From assembly GCA_963732005.1 (NCBI GenBank), contig CAVSXT010000004.1:372001-436000 (forward strand): a stretch of DNA of 64,000 bases. The letters are read 5' to 3'. Positions 26,102-33,814 of this stretch are shown here, one piece after another. The stretch comes from JASLEW01 sp963732005 (GTDB taxonomy: Bacteria; Acidobacteriota; Thermoanaerobaculia; Multivoradales; UBA5704). How positions within the stretch are numbered: position 1 is the first letter of the stretch; the number at the start of each line of letters is the position of its first letter. The notes under the pieces were generated by a model. That model searched no databases and had not been told where the DNA came from. It saw nothing but the letters and a program-made list of their open reading frames with translations. The position numbers and the translations under genes were made by a program.

Positions 26102-26223
26102 TCCCAGGGATCAGTTCCGCTCGTCGTCTGCATCATCGCGATGTTCTCCTTGGGTGCGCGACAGGCGCATCGTATCTAGCCGTCAGGGTCGAGAGCCGAC
26201 GTGGTGCCCGGCACTACGGGCGC
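26061..26223. repeat. 163-bp repeat, copy 1
   Basis: Starts tgaaaccgag and ends with gcactacgggcg. It matches 28196-28358 with about 6 mismatches over the full 163 bases and no gaps. The plus strand carries the codons for KPSASGPPGxPA and a stop; the minus strand carries the last 16 or so codons of a 51-residue ORF and a 12-residue ORF with a strong ribosome binding site. Conservation is not broken in either frame, so which strand is under selection is unclear. Confidence 0.95.
26098..26136 (-). CDS. 12-residue ORF in repeat copy 1
   Basis: Reads MMQTTSGTDPWD and stop, preceded by AAGGAG at a spacing of 9-10 bases, a strong ribosome binding site for so short an ORF. Its stop TAG is the complement of the stop of the plus-strand gene (shared CTAG palindrome). 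The identical sequence is in copy 2. It follows the 51-residue ORF by 39 bases. No similar peptide is known to me; it may be a leader or a non-coding remnant. Confidence 0.35.
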   Translation of the reverse strand: MMQTTSGTDPWD

Positions 26224-26331
26224 CGAAATTGGCTGGGCCGCCGAAGAAGCGGCGAATCCCTGCGACCCGCCCTCCGGCGCAGCCAGGTGCAGCAGATGCA
26301 AGACAAACGTCAGAAGCGCGAGCAAGTTCAT
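26176..26331 (-). CDS. 51-residue ORF with signal-like N-terminus
   Basis: Starts at ATG 26329-26331 with a hydrophobic stretch (MNLLALLTFVLHLLHLAAP) and ends PVVPGTTSALDPDG. The ATG is overlapped by the TGA of an upstream open frame (ATGA), and aggagg lies 10-11 bases before it. The last 16 codons fall in the 163-bp repeat. It could be a secreted small peptide. In copy 2 the corresponding 3' end is present but the N-terminal part is not, so this is a single complete example. Confidence 0.45.
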   Translation of the reverse strand: MNLLALLTFVLHLLHLAAPEGGSQGFAASSAAQPISAPVVPGTTSALDPDG

Positions 26332-26959
26332 GCCTTCTCATCCTCCTTTCTGAAGAATCGAGCGTTCGGTCCCATGTCCATCGGAACGTATTCCGAGTGA
26401 GACACCGCCGCGCTCGAAATGGGCGCTCGCGCGAGGTCTGCCGCGTACTCCCTGGTCTGGTTGTCACACCACACCCCGGATCGCGTCCTGCCATATCTCC
26501 ATAGACGCTCAGCACACGCATAGCGTGAAGGGTTCCCGCCGCCATCCGATCCGGCACGGCAGGCCGCTTCTCAAGCATCAAGCTGAGCCGCATCTCCGTA
26601 TACGCTAATTGAAGGCCGTCTCAGAAGTCAACAGAAATCTTGCAAGACCGGTACATCGTCGCTCGCTGCCGCGCCGCGCGCTGTGAAATTGGCCACACAT
26701 ACTCGCATGTCGATATGCCTTTTATTCTCTGCATCTTCTGAGGCGACCGATGTGCAGCAATCGTTCAACTGTGAAGTGCCGGCCCGCTCCGATAGTGGGA
26801 CAAGGAGCCGGAAGTGCCTTGGAGATCTCCTTGAGGCCGCGGCGCCTTGACCGCCCTGTCGCGCTGCATGCCGTGCCCCGTCTGCCGCTGATATGCCGGC
26901 CGCCGCCGGCTCTCGGTGTGGTGGAGGGTACTCCCGGCGCGTTGGAAGGTCATCCGCCC
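26332..26959. other. Region without an identified gene, upstream of small ORFs
   Basis: This 628-base stretch contains no convincing complete gene. On the minus strand an open frame ends at 26328 with ...FFRKEDEKA and has only a weak GTG start. Another minus-strand frame carries REYPPPHREPAAA near 26899-26940, matching the small XRE-linked protein at 28349-28582 and probably a decayed copy of it. Base composition is less GC-rich than in neighbouring genes. No transfer RNA, IS ends or strong promoter was seen. Confidence 0.5.
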
Positions 26960-27862
26960 CTAACCTCCTCGCGCCTCCTCCTGCCGTTCGAGGAGAAGGT
27001 ACGTGGAGGAGGCGAGGCTCGATGAGTGCGCGCGCTCGCCGGCAATCCGGTCGAGATACAGGAAGGGCAGCGTGAGCAGCGCGGAGAGCCTGGCGAGCCA
27101 GCGCCCTACGCCGCCTCCGGGCAGGACGGTGCGGACCAGGTTCAAGAAGAGATCCCGCAGGGCGAAGACGGGACCGACACAGGTCCCGGCTTCCCGAATG
27201 CGGAAGCCGGCGCGCTCGAAGAGACGCCGGTGTCCCGAGAGGGTGAAGTTCTGGAAGTGATCCGGGTAGCCGTGGTACGGCTGCAAGAAGGGCGTCGCGA
27301 TGAAGGCTCTGCCGCTTGGCCGCAGCACCCGGAACATCTCCGCCGCCGCGCGGTCCGGGTATTCGAGGTGCTCGAAGACCGCCTCGCAATGTAGGAGGTC
27401 CACCGCCCCGTCCGCGTAGGGCAGCTCGTAGGCGTCGGCGACAATATCGACGTTCGGGAAGGCGCCGATGTTCAGGTTCACAAGCTCTGGCCGGATGCGC
27501 TGCGGCCCGCCGCCAATTGAGAGGCAAAGGGCGTCTTCGGGGAGATCGCTGAAGAGGCCCTCGAAGGCACGATGCGAGGCGGGGGTACGCTGGTCGCCGG
27601 GCGCCGCGAGGAGCCGCCGGTAGAGGCCGCGCAAGCGCCCTGGGGGCGGCGCTTCGTACTCCCGGACCATGGCGCCGCCCTGCGCTTCGAGGGCGGCCCT
27701 GATCCGGGCAGGATCGGAAAGGAGGATCGGCACGCCGGAGACGACCGGGTAGACGTGTTGGCCGTCCACCGTGCAGAGGTTCCGGTCTTCAGGGGCCAAG
27801 GGCACCCGCGTTCCCGGAGAGACGAGCCGCTTCTGCGTCATCTGTGCGTCGAGATCGAGCAT
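26960..27862 (-). CDS. SAM-dependent methyltransferase with Trm112-like N-terminus
   Basis: 300 residues. The N-terminal 55 residues (LVSPGTRVPLAPEDRNLCTV, then YPVVSGVPILL) look like the Trm112-type module seen in front of many methyltransferases. The class I fold follows from about residue 110: CLSIGGGPQ takes the position of the glycine-rich motif, VDIVADAYELPYADGAVDLL the acidic and product-binding part, and EVFEHLEYP-type AVFEHLEYPDRAA the usual motif IV region. The end has a hydrophobic segment near the C-terminus. The target is unknown; similar proteins often act in glycan clusters. It lies between the two 163-bp repeats. Start is ATG 27860-27862. Confidence 0.82.
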   Translation of the reverse strand: MLDLDAQMTQKRLVSPGTRVPLAPEDRNLCTVDGQHVYPVVSGVPILLSDPARIRAALEAQGGAMVREYEAPPPGRLRGLYRRLLAAPGDQRTPASHRAFEGLFSDLPEDALCLSIGGGPQRIRPELVNLNIGAFPNVDIVADAYELPYADGAVDLLHCEAVFEHLEYPDRAAAEMFRVLRPSGRAFIATPFLQPYHGYPDHFQNFTLSGHRRLFERAGFRIREAGTCVGPVFALRDLFLNLVRTVLPGGGVGRWLARLSALLTLPFLYLDRIAGERAHSSSLASSTYLLLERQEEARGG

Positions 27863-28195
27863 GGGCCGGGACGGATGCGCCGCGTCGCTCAGCTCCCGCG
27901 GCGGCGTCCCCGCATCCTGCGGGAGACGGAAGCGGAATCCTCTCTACCCCAACGACGAAACCAAGTGATCGATCGACATATGGCAATGGGTCTTCCCGGA
28001 ACGCCTCAACCTTGCGGGGTCCAAGACTGCGGGCGCTCCGAGAAACAGACCACGGAGCCACTTCAAGGGTGCAGCGAGTACTGGTAAAGCGGGACGCGGC
28101 GCCGCGCTCTGCATGCCGGAAGGTTTCTCGGGCGTGCCGCCTCGAAAGCTGAGTCATGCCGACGAAGGTCCGCCCACCAAGGAGGAGGTCCACTG
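27863..28195. other. Intergenic stretch upstream of the methyltransferase
   Basis: Between the methyltransferase start and repeat copy 2 there are 333 bases without an identified gene. A plus-strand open frame begins at ATG 28156 and runs into the repeat (see the 28156-28236 entry). A minus-strand frame of 134 codons exists but its composition (Arg/Pro/Ala-rich, no family) reads as a shadow. The promoter of the methyltransferase should lie here; I see no clear -10/-35 pair. Confidence 0.5.
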
Positions 28196-28236
28196 TGAAA
28201 CCGAGTGCTTCGGGACCGCCGGGAGAGCCGGCCTAG
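28156..28236 (+). CDS. 26-residue ORF ending in repeat copy 2
   Basis: Reads MPTKVRPPRRRST then VKPSASGPPGEPA and stop TAG. A GTG inside the frame at 28195 is preceded by aaggagg and a spacing near 8 bases, so a 13-residue product is also possible. The C-terminal 12 codons are the same as the end of the 25343-26101 gene except for one synonymous change and one Lys-to-Glu change. The two examples suggest the plus-strand frame may be real. Confidence 0.35.
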   Translation: MPTKVRPPRRRSTVKPSASGPPGEPA

Positions 28237-28358
28237 TCCCAGGGATCAGTTCCGCTCGTCGTCTGCATCATCGCGATGTTCTCCTTGGGTGCGCGACAGG
28301 CGCACCCTATTTAGCCGTCAGGGTCGAGAGCCGACGTTGTGCCCGGCACTACGGGCGG
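28196..28358. repeat. 163-bp repeat, copy 2
   Basis: About 96 percent identical to 26061-26223, same orientation, offset 2135 bases. Flanks of the two copies differ at once on either side, so the boundaries are sharp. No target duplication or terminal inverted repeats were seen at the edges. It lies at the end of the XRE/small-protein pair, whose small-protein stop falls inside the repeat. Confidence 0.95.
28233..28271 (-). CDS. 12-residue ORF in repeat copy 2
   Basis: Identical to the copy 1 ORF: MMQTTSGTDPWD, with AAGGAG upstream and the same CTAG stop. Here the upstream genes on this strand are the XRE regulator and the 77-residue protein, whose N-terminal part also contains a GTDPY string. 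Confidence 0.35.
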   Translation of the reverse strand: MMQTTSGTDPWD

Positions 28359-28582
28359 CGCCGGAATGCGTGCCTGGCATCGAACTTCGCCTGCCGGAAA
28401 TAGGCGGCGACCTCCTCCACGAACGTGACCGAGGCGTTGCCTTCCCGCACCGCTTCGATAGAGAGGCGCAGAGCCGCCGCCGGCTCCCGGTGTGGTCGAG
28501 GGTTCTCGGATCGATGCCGGTGCCACCCATCTGTGCTCTCCTCGTATGGGTCAGTGCCGTTGCCTGGTCCGAGCGTCGGCAT
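28349..28582 (-). CDS. 77-residue protein coupled to XRE regulator
   Basis: Starts at ATG 28580-28582, one base after the TGA of the XRE gene, so the two are probably coupled. It reads MPTLGPGNGTDPYEESTD, then ENPRPHREPAAALRLSIEA and ends FVEEVAAYFRQAKFDARHA. A segment REYPPPHREPAAA on the same strand near 26.9 kb is a related copy in which nucleotide changes are mostly silent, supporting this frame. The protein is soluble and its family is unknown. Its stop lies within repeat copy 2. It may be a cognate factor for the regulator or a toxin/antitoxin partner; there is no direct evidence. Confidence 0.6.
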   Translation of the reverse strand: MPTLGPGNGTDPYEESTDGWHRHRSENPRPHREPAAALRLSIEAVREGNASVTFVEEVAAYFRQAKFDARHAFRRRP

Positions 28583-28583
28583 T

Positions 28584-28853
28584 TCACTGGCGTTTCGCGA
28601 TCTCAACCGACGGTTCCGGTCTTTCGTTCAGGAAGTAGGAGACGGGCTTCCGGTAGAAGTTGGCAAAGATCCTGAGCTCGGTGGGGTCGATCCGGCGCTC
28701 TCCGGATTCGCACTTGGAGACGAACGACTGGGGTCGCCCGAAATGAGCGGCGACCTCGGCCTGGGATAGCCCAGCCTCCTCCCTGGCCTGACGCAGGCCG
28801 GCAAGCATCCGCCGATACTCGAGGGTGTGGATCGACTTTCGTCTTGAAGGCAC
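28584..28853 (-). CDS. XRE-family helix-turn-helix regulator
   Basis: 89 residues, starting at GTG 28851-28853. The HTH is plain: EYRRMLAGLRQAREEAGLSQ (about residues 12-31) then AEVAAHFGRPQSFVSKCESG, the Cro/C1-type core, followed by ERRIDPTELRIFANFYRKPV and YFLNERPEP. These are the usual features of small XRE repressors that bind an operator near their own promoter. It is followed directly by the 77-residue gene. The start site and promoter lie in a less GC-rich 145-base gap upstream. Confidence 0.9.
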   Translation of the reverse strand: MPSRRKSIHTLEYRRMLAGLRQAREEAGLSQAEVAAHFGRPQSFVSKCESGERRIDPTELRIFANFYRKPVSYFLNERPEPSVEIAKRQ

Positions 28854-28998
28854 AAGTCATTGCCATCCTGGGATTGTAATTACCTACTGCCGCTATAATT
28901 CTCGATTCAAGGCCCGATATATCCCATCTTTGGATGGGCTGCTTGCGGCTCGTCCAAGAGTCCAAGGCTCCGGGCGGAGGGGCGGAGGCGAGCTCACT

Positions 28999-30525
28999 TC
29001 ATCCCGAGAAGCGGCGGTCCAGCACCCGGTATTGGATGGCCTCCGCGACATGCGCGGCGCGGAGGGTGGGGGAGGCCGCCAGGTCGGCCAGGGTGCGGGC
29101 GACCTTGAGGATGCGGTCGAGGGCGCGGGCGGAGAGGCCGAGCCGCTCGAAGGCGGCGTCGAGCAGGCGCTGGCCGGCGGCGTCCAGGCGGCAGTGGCGC
29201 TGCAACACCTCCGTGGACATGGCGGCGTTGACCGGGTTGGGGGAGGCGGCGCCGAAGCGGGCGAGCTGCACGGAGCGGGCAGCGTCGATGCGGGCGGCGA
29301 CCGCGGCCGAGGGCTCGCCGGGGCCGGCCTGCAGCTCGCGGATCGAGATCGCCGGCAGCTCGACGTGCAGGTCGATGCGGTCGAGCAGCGGGCCGGAGAT
29401 GCGGCTGCGGTAGCGCTCGATCAGCGGCGCCAGGCAGGTGCAGGCATGGCGCGGGTCGCCGAGATGGCCGCAGGGACAGGGGTTCATCGCCGCCAGCAGG
29501 GCGAAGCGGGCGGGGAAGACCAGGCGGGCGCGGGCGCGGACGACGCTCACCAGACCCTCCTCGAGCGGCTGCCGCAGAGCTTCCAGGGTGTCGCGCCGGA
29601 ACTCCGGCAGCTCGTCGAGGAACAGGACTCCGAGGTGGGCCAGGCTGGCCTCCCCGGGGCGCGGCTGGGGGCCGCCGCCGATCATGCCGGCGGTGCTGGT
29701 GCCGGTGTGCGGGCTGCGGAACGGCCGCTCGCGCACCAGGCCGGCGGGCGGTTGCTCCGCGGCCAGGGAATGGATCTTGGTGACCGCGATCGCCTCGGTC
29801 TGGGTCAACGGCGGCAGCAGGCCCGGCAGGCAGCGCGCCAGCATGGTCTTGCCGGAGCCCGGCGGACCGAGCAGCAGCAGGTTGTGGCCGCCGGCCGCGG
29901 CCACCTCGAGGCAGCGCTTGGCCAGCTGCTGGCCGCGCACCTGGGAGAGGTCGGGCGCCGCCAGGCGGGGCGCGCGGGCGCCGAAGCTCGGCGGCGCGGC
30001 GGCGCCGATCGGCGCGGCGCCCAGCACGTGGCGCACCGCGTCGGTCAGCGTGCGCACCGCGATGATGCGCACCGCCTCGAGGGCGGAGGCCTCGCCGGCG
30101 TTGGCGGCGGGCAGCAGGATCTCGCGCACGCCGAGGCGGACCGCGAGGTCCGCGATCGCCAGGCCGCCCCGCACCGGCCGGATGGCGCCGTCGAGCCCCA
30201 GCTCGCCGCAGAACAGCCGCTCGACCAGCGCCGCCTGTGGCAGGTGCCCCTGGCTGGCGAGCAGCGCCAGCGCGATGGCGAGGTCCAGGTGGTTGCCCTC
30301 CTTGCGCAGGTCCGCCGGCGCCAGGTTGATGACCACCGCCAGCGGGTCGAGGTGGAAGCCGCAGTTGCGGATGGCGGTGCGCACCCGCTCGCGGCTCTCG
30401 CGCACCGCCGCGTCCGGCAGCCCGACGATGTGCACCTGGGGCAGCCCATGATGGGTGTCCACCTCGACCTGGACCGGCCGCGCTTCGACCCCCCAGGGAG
30501 TGGCGGCTGTGGTGCTCGCGAGCAT
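28999..30525 (-). CDS. comM: YifB/ComM-type Mg-chelatase-like AAA ATPase
   Basis: 508 residues from ATG 30523-30525 (MLASTTAATPWGVEA), the usual start of this family. The N-terminal Lon-S5-like part has VHIVGLPDAAVRESRERVR and NLAPADLRKEG. The AAA core has the Walker A GPPGSGKT and Walker B GVLFLDELPE, and the C-terminal part has NPCPCGHLGDPRHACTC and the end VAEAIQYRVLDRR. ComM is a branch-migration helicase that promotes integration during natural transformation in other bacteria. A longer frame to 30606 has no family support. It is transcribed alone in this window. Confidence 0.94.
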   Translation of the reverse strand: MLASTTAATPWGVEARPVQVEVDTHHGLPQVHIVGLPDAAVRESRERVRTAIRNCGFHLDPLAVVINLAPADLRKEGNHLDLAIALALLASQGHLPQAALVERLFCGELGLDGAIRPVRGGLAIADLAVRLGVREILLPAANAGEASALEAVRIIAVRTLTDAVRHVLGAAPIGAAAPPSFGARAPRLAAPDLSQVRGQQLAKRCLEVAAAGGHNLLLLGPPGSGKTMLARCLPGLLPPLTQTEAIAVTKIHSLAAEQPPAGLVRERPFRSPHTGTSTAGMIGGGPQPRPGEASLAHLGVLFLDELPEFRRDTLEALRQPLEEGLVSVVRARARLVFPARFALLAAMNPCPCGHLGDPRHACTCLAPLIERYRSRISGPLLDRIDLHVELPAISIRELQAGPGEPSAAVAARIDAARSVQLARFGAASPNPVNAAMSTEVLQRHCRLDAAGQRLLDAAFERLGLSARALDRILKVARTLADLAASPTLRAAHVAEAIQYRVLDRRFSG

Positions 30526-30617
30526 CCACCTGGATTGACGGAAAACGGGCAACGGATCGTCGAGCGCTCTCCTATGATGAGCGGGCGCCAGCGCATCAGG
30601 CCGCAAGGGAGATCGAC

Positions 30618-31127
30618 ATGGCGACCCTCAGGTTCAAGGCGACCGTCGACATCCAAGGCGTCAATCCGTTCGTGCCGGTGAGCGCCGCGCGCGCGGCGAA
30701 GATCAAGCGCGATTGGCGCAAGCCGATGCCGGTCGTGGTCCGGATCAACGGCAAACCCGAGGAGCCGTGGCACATCAACATGATGCCGGTCGGCGACGGC
30801 ACCTTCCGCCTGTATCTCCACGGCGACGTCCGCAAGGCGTCGGCGACGCAGGTTGGCGACCGGGTGAACGTCGAGGTCGGTTTCGACGCCGCCTATCGCA
30901 GCGGGCCGCAGCCGTTGCCGTCATGGTTTCGCGCGGCACTGGCGAAGGATCCGATCGCCGAGCAGAACTGGCGGGCGTTGTCCCCGAGCCGCCAGAAAGA
31001 GATCGTTCGCTACCTTGCAGCGCTGAAGTCCGCGGCGGCGCGCGAGCGCAACCTCGCCCGCGCCCTGCAGGCGCTGGCGGGCAAGCCTGGCCGGTTCATG
31101 GCGAGGTCCTGGACCGAGGGCAAATAG
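30618..31127 (+). CDS. DUF1905/YdeI-OmpD-associated-like protein
   Basis: 169 residues after aagggagatcgac-ATG. The N-terminal 95 residues match the DUF1905 fold (FKATVDIQGVNPFVPVSAAR, INGKPEEPWHINMMPVGDG), and the C-terminal 70 residues match the OmdA/YdeI-like region (LAKDPIAEQNWRALSPSRQKE, RYLAALKSAAARERNL). Such proteins are soluble, linked in enterics to resistance to bacteriocins and polymyxin; the true activity is unknown. It diverges from comM. Confidence 0.85.
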   Translation: MATLRFKATVDIQGVNPFVPVSAARAAKIKRDWRKPMPVVVRINGKPEEPWHINMMPVGDGTFRLYLHGDVRKASATQVGDRVNVEVGFDAAYRSGPQPLPSWFRAALAKDPIAEQNWRALSPSRQKEIVRYLAALKSAAARERNLARALQALAGKPGRFMARSWTEGK

Positions 31128-31246
31128 CGCCCGGCGGCAGGCCTGTAAGACGATTGCCGACAAAGAATACCGCCGGCCGCCGATAGGGCTGGCGCCCGGC
31201 CGCCGCTACAGTCTCCGGCAGTGGAGCCTGGAAGGAGGGCACGCCG

Positions 31247-32506
31247 GTGAGCTGGCAAGAGATTCCGCGCAACCTGCAGATCAAGTACCTTCACGCCGCC
31301 GCCCTCACCGCGGCCCAGCTCTCGCGCCTGGCCGCCCAGCTCGACCAGGACCGCGGCGACCGGATCGCATTGAAGCTGTTGCTGCGGCGTTTTCACGGCC
31401 TGGCGGCCTGGGCCGGAATGCACGGTCTTGCCGCGATCGCCGTCGCCGCCCAGCTGGGCGAGCACGACTGCGCCACGCTGGCCGGCGCCAACCTCGTGCC
31501 GGAGCCGGCCCATGTCGAGCAGATCCGCGCCTTGGCTCAGCTCTTGCGCCAGGAGGTTTACCGCCAACGCAGCACCGGCGGCATCTCGGAGGAGATCCTC
31601 TGGGCGCGGCTGGCGCCCTCGGAGCTGGGCGCCGCAGTCGGGCCGCGACCGCTGGCGCTCGCGCCGGAGCCGGCGCCGCTGCCGACGCGGCGCGCGCTGG
31701 CCGTCGGGCTGCGGGACGTCGAATGGCAACGGCTGGAGAGCCTGCTCTCCCGGTACGGCTTCACGCTGCAGGCGGTCGAGACCTGCCGCGAGGCTGGCCG
31801 CGTGTTCGCGGACGGCCTGCCCGAGGCGGTGATCGCCGCCGAGGAGCAGGCGGACGGCTCGGGTGCCCTCCTGACGCACTACCTGCGCAGCCTGGATCGC
31901 GGCGACGAGCCAGTGATGGTGCTGGTCGGCGGCCCGGCTGCCGCCGAGCCCGGCGCCAGCTGCGATGCGGATGCGCAATGGCGCGGGCCGGTCGACTGGG
32001 TGGCCGTGACCGACAGCCTACAGGGATTGATCGAGCGGCGCCAGGCCGCGCCGCGCGTCCTGTACCTCGGGAACGAAGACGAAGAAGCTGCCGCCCTGCG
32101 GGCGCTGCTGGGCGGCGCCGGCTATCGGGTCCGCGCCTGCCGCGACCCCCGCCGCTTCCCGCGCGAGGTCCTGGCGAGCGAGCCGGAGCTGGTGCTCATC
32201 AACCTCGCGCCGGCCGCGGTGGCGGCCGGCGCTGCCGGCGACCTGGTGCGCTGGATGCGCAGCGACAAGCGGTGCGCCGCCGTGTCGGTGCTCGTCCTGG
32301 ATGGCGATGAAAGCGCGCCGGAACTGGCCGGGTCCGGCGCGGCCGGCACCAGCCGGCTCGCGAGGACGGCGGCGCCGGCGGTGCTGCTGGCGGCCGTCGC
32401 GAAGCGCGTCGAGCACTGTCGCGCGCTCAAGCGGATGTTCGCCGACCCGCCTGCGGCCGTTGTCCCGGCGCGGCCGGCGCCGCCGGCGCTCGCGGCATTG
32501 GCCTGA
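31247..32506 (+). CDS. Probable signalling protein with Hpt-like and receiver-like parts
   Basis: 419 residues from GTG 31247, which follows aaggaggg. The N-terminal 110 residues are helical, with FHGLAAWAGMHGL resembling the histidine helix of an Hpt domain (the His follows RR). Two receiver-like alpha/beta regions come next: around RALAVGLRDVEWQRLESLLS and around PRVLYLGNEDEEAAALRAL. Conserved receiver Asp residues are not clearly identifiable, so these may be degenerate. The end is Ala/Pro-rich. It may act in a phosphorelay or as a scaffold, but this is inferred from shape and not from a family match. No kinase gene lies nearby. Confidence 0.55.
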   Translation: MSWQEIPRNLQIKYLHAAALTAAQLSRLAAQLDQDRGDRIALKLLLRRFHGLAAWAGMHGLAAIAVAAQLGEHDCATLAGANLVPEPAHVEQIRALAQLLRQEVYRQRSTGGISEEILWARLAPSELGAAVGPRPLALAPEPAPLPTRRALAVGLRDVEWQRLESLLSRYGFTLQAVETCREAGRVFADGLPEAVIAAEEQADGSGALLTHYLRSLDRGDEPVMVLVGGPAAAEPGASCDADAQWRGPVDWVAVTDSLQGLIERRQAAPRVLYLGNEDEEAAALRALLGGAGYRVRACRDPRRFPREVLASEPELVLINLAPAAVAAGAAGDLVRWMRSDKRCAAVSVLVLDGDESAPELAGSGAAGTSRLARTAAPAVLLAAVAKRVEHCRALKRMFADPPAAVVPARPAPPALAALA

Positions 32507-32557
32507 GCGCCCTGATGGTGCTCAGCGGCACGGTCCGGGTGCCATCCCTGATATGAA

Positions 32558-33814
32558 GTGCCGGTGCGCCTCCTGGTCGTGGCCACCAAGTGCCCCTGGC
32601 CGCCCATCGACGGCGGGCGGCTGCTGTTGCTGCGGACTCTCGACGGGCTTGCCGCCGAGGGGGTGCGGGCGACGCTGGTCGCACCGCTCGACCCGCGCCG
32701 GCACGAGCTGGCGGCGGCGACGGCGGCCCTGGACCGGTGCTGCGAGCCGGAGCTGGTGGCGGCCCGGCCGGCCGGCACGGCGAGCACGCTGCTGCGCTCG
32801 ATCGGCCGGCGCCTGCCGCTGACCATCGCCCGCCACACCCTGCCGGCGGTGCGGCGCCGGGTCGAGGCGCTGCTCGCGGCGCGGCCTTTCGACGTGGTGC
32901 ATGCCGAGCAGCTGCAGGCATTGCCTCAGGTCTGGCAGGCGGCGCGGGCGCGCGGCCTGCCGGTGGTGCTGCGGGCGCAGAACGTCGAGAGCGCCCTCTG
33001 GGCGGCGGCGGGCCGGCCGCTGGTGCTCGAGGCCAGGCGCCTCGCGGCCTGGGAGGGAAGGGCAGTCGGCGCCGTGGCCGCCACCGCCGCCCTGACCGCT
33101 GCCGATGCCGCGGCACTGTGCCGGCTGGCCGGCGCCGCGGGCGGGCCGGGGGCGCGGGTGGTCGAGGTGCCGGCGCCCTTCGTTGCCGAGCTGCCGCCCG
33201 GGCTGCCGGCCCTGCCGGGAGAGCCGGCGGTGGCCGTCCTCGGCAGCCGCGGCTGGCGCCCCAACGAGGATGCCGTGGCCTGGTTCGTCGGCGAGGTCTG
33301 GCCGGCGGTCCGGCGCGCCCTGCCGGCGGCCCAGCTGCACGTCTTCGGGATCCCCCGCGGTGGATCGACCCCCGGTTCGGCAACGGCGGCCAGCGCCGGC
33401 CGCCTTCCGCCCAGCGCTCGGCACGAGAGCCAGAGCGAGAGCGAGCGCGGCATCACCTGGCATGGCGCGCCGGCCGACAGCGCCACCGCCTTCGCCGCCG
33501 GCTCGATCCACGCGGTGCCGCTGCGCTTCGGCTCCGGAGTGCGCATGAAGGTGCTGGAGGCCTGGGCGCGCGGCGTGCCGGTGATCGCCACGCTGGAAGG
33601 GGCCGCTGGCCTCGAGGCGGTGGACGGGAGGGACCTGCTGGTGGCCCGCGACGGGCCCGGCTTTGCCGCCGCCTGCCGCCGCCTGCGCGACGAGCCCGGC
33701 CTTAGCGCCGCCCTGGCCGGTGCCGGCCGGGCCGCCCTGCGCCGCCGCCACGATCCCGCCACGGTCGCCCGCCGTCTGCTCACGCTCTATGAAGAGGTGT
33801 TGACTCAGACGTAG
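32558..33814 (+). CDS. Family 4-type glycosyltransferase
   Basis: 418 residues from GTG 32558. The N-terminal part has the GT-B acceptor fold pattern LLVVATKCPWPPIDGGRLLL and FDVVHAEQLQAL. The donor half has VAVLGSRGWRPNEDAVAWFV, LHVFGIPR, a serine-rich loop, ITWHGAPAD and the nucleotide-sugar site VPLRFGSGVRMKVLEAWARG followed by GAAGLEA. It transfers a sugar from a nucleotide donor, probably in a surface polysaccharide path. Its stop overlaps the convergent ABC-permease stop by 10 bases. It lies at the left end of a glycan gene cluster. Confidence 0.9.
   Translation: MPVRLLVVATKCPWPPIDGGRLLLLRTLDGLAAEGVRATLVAPLDPRRHELAAATAALDRCCEPELVAARPAGTASTLLRSIGRRLPLTIARHTLPAVRRRVEALLAARPFDVVHAEQLQALPQVWQAARARGLPVVLRAQNVESALWAAAGRPLVLEARRLAAWEGRAVGAVAATAALTAADAAALCRLAGAAGGPGARVVEVPAPFVAELPPGLPALPGEPAVAVLGSRGWRPNEDAVAWFVGEVWPAVRRALPAAQLHVFGIPRGGSTPGSATAASAGRLPPSARHESQSESERGITWHGAPADSATAFAAGSIHAVPLRFGSGVRMKVLEAWARGVPVIATLEGAAGLEAVDGRDLLVARDGPGFAAACRRLRDEPGLSAALAGAGRAALRRRHDPATVARRLLTLYEEVLTQT

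Noticed and set aside
26206..26221. Hairpin gcccg-gcacta-cgggc in the 163-bp repeat as a terminator
   Set aside because: The stem is short, there is no T run on either strand, and the second copy keeps only the five core pairs.
27789..28193. 134-codon minus-strand ORF upstream of the methyltransferase
   Set aside because: Composition is that of an out-of-frame read, and it overlaps the methyltransferase start in another frame.
28894..28899. Perfect TATAAT on the plus strand upstream of comM and XRE
   Set aside because: No -35 at the right distance and no plus-strand gene follows; likely a chance match in the less GC-rich gap.
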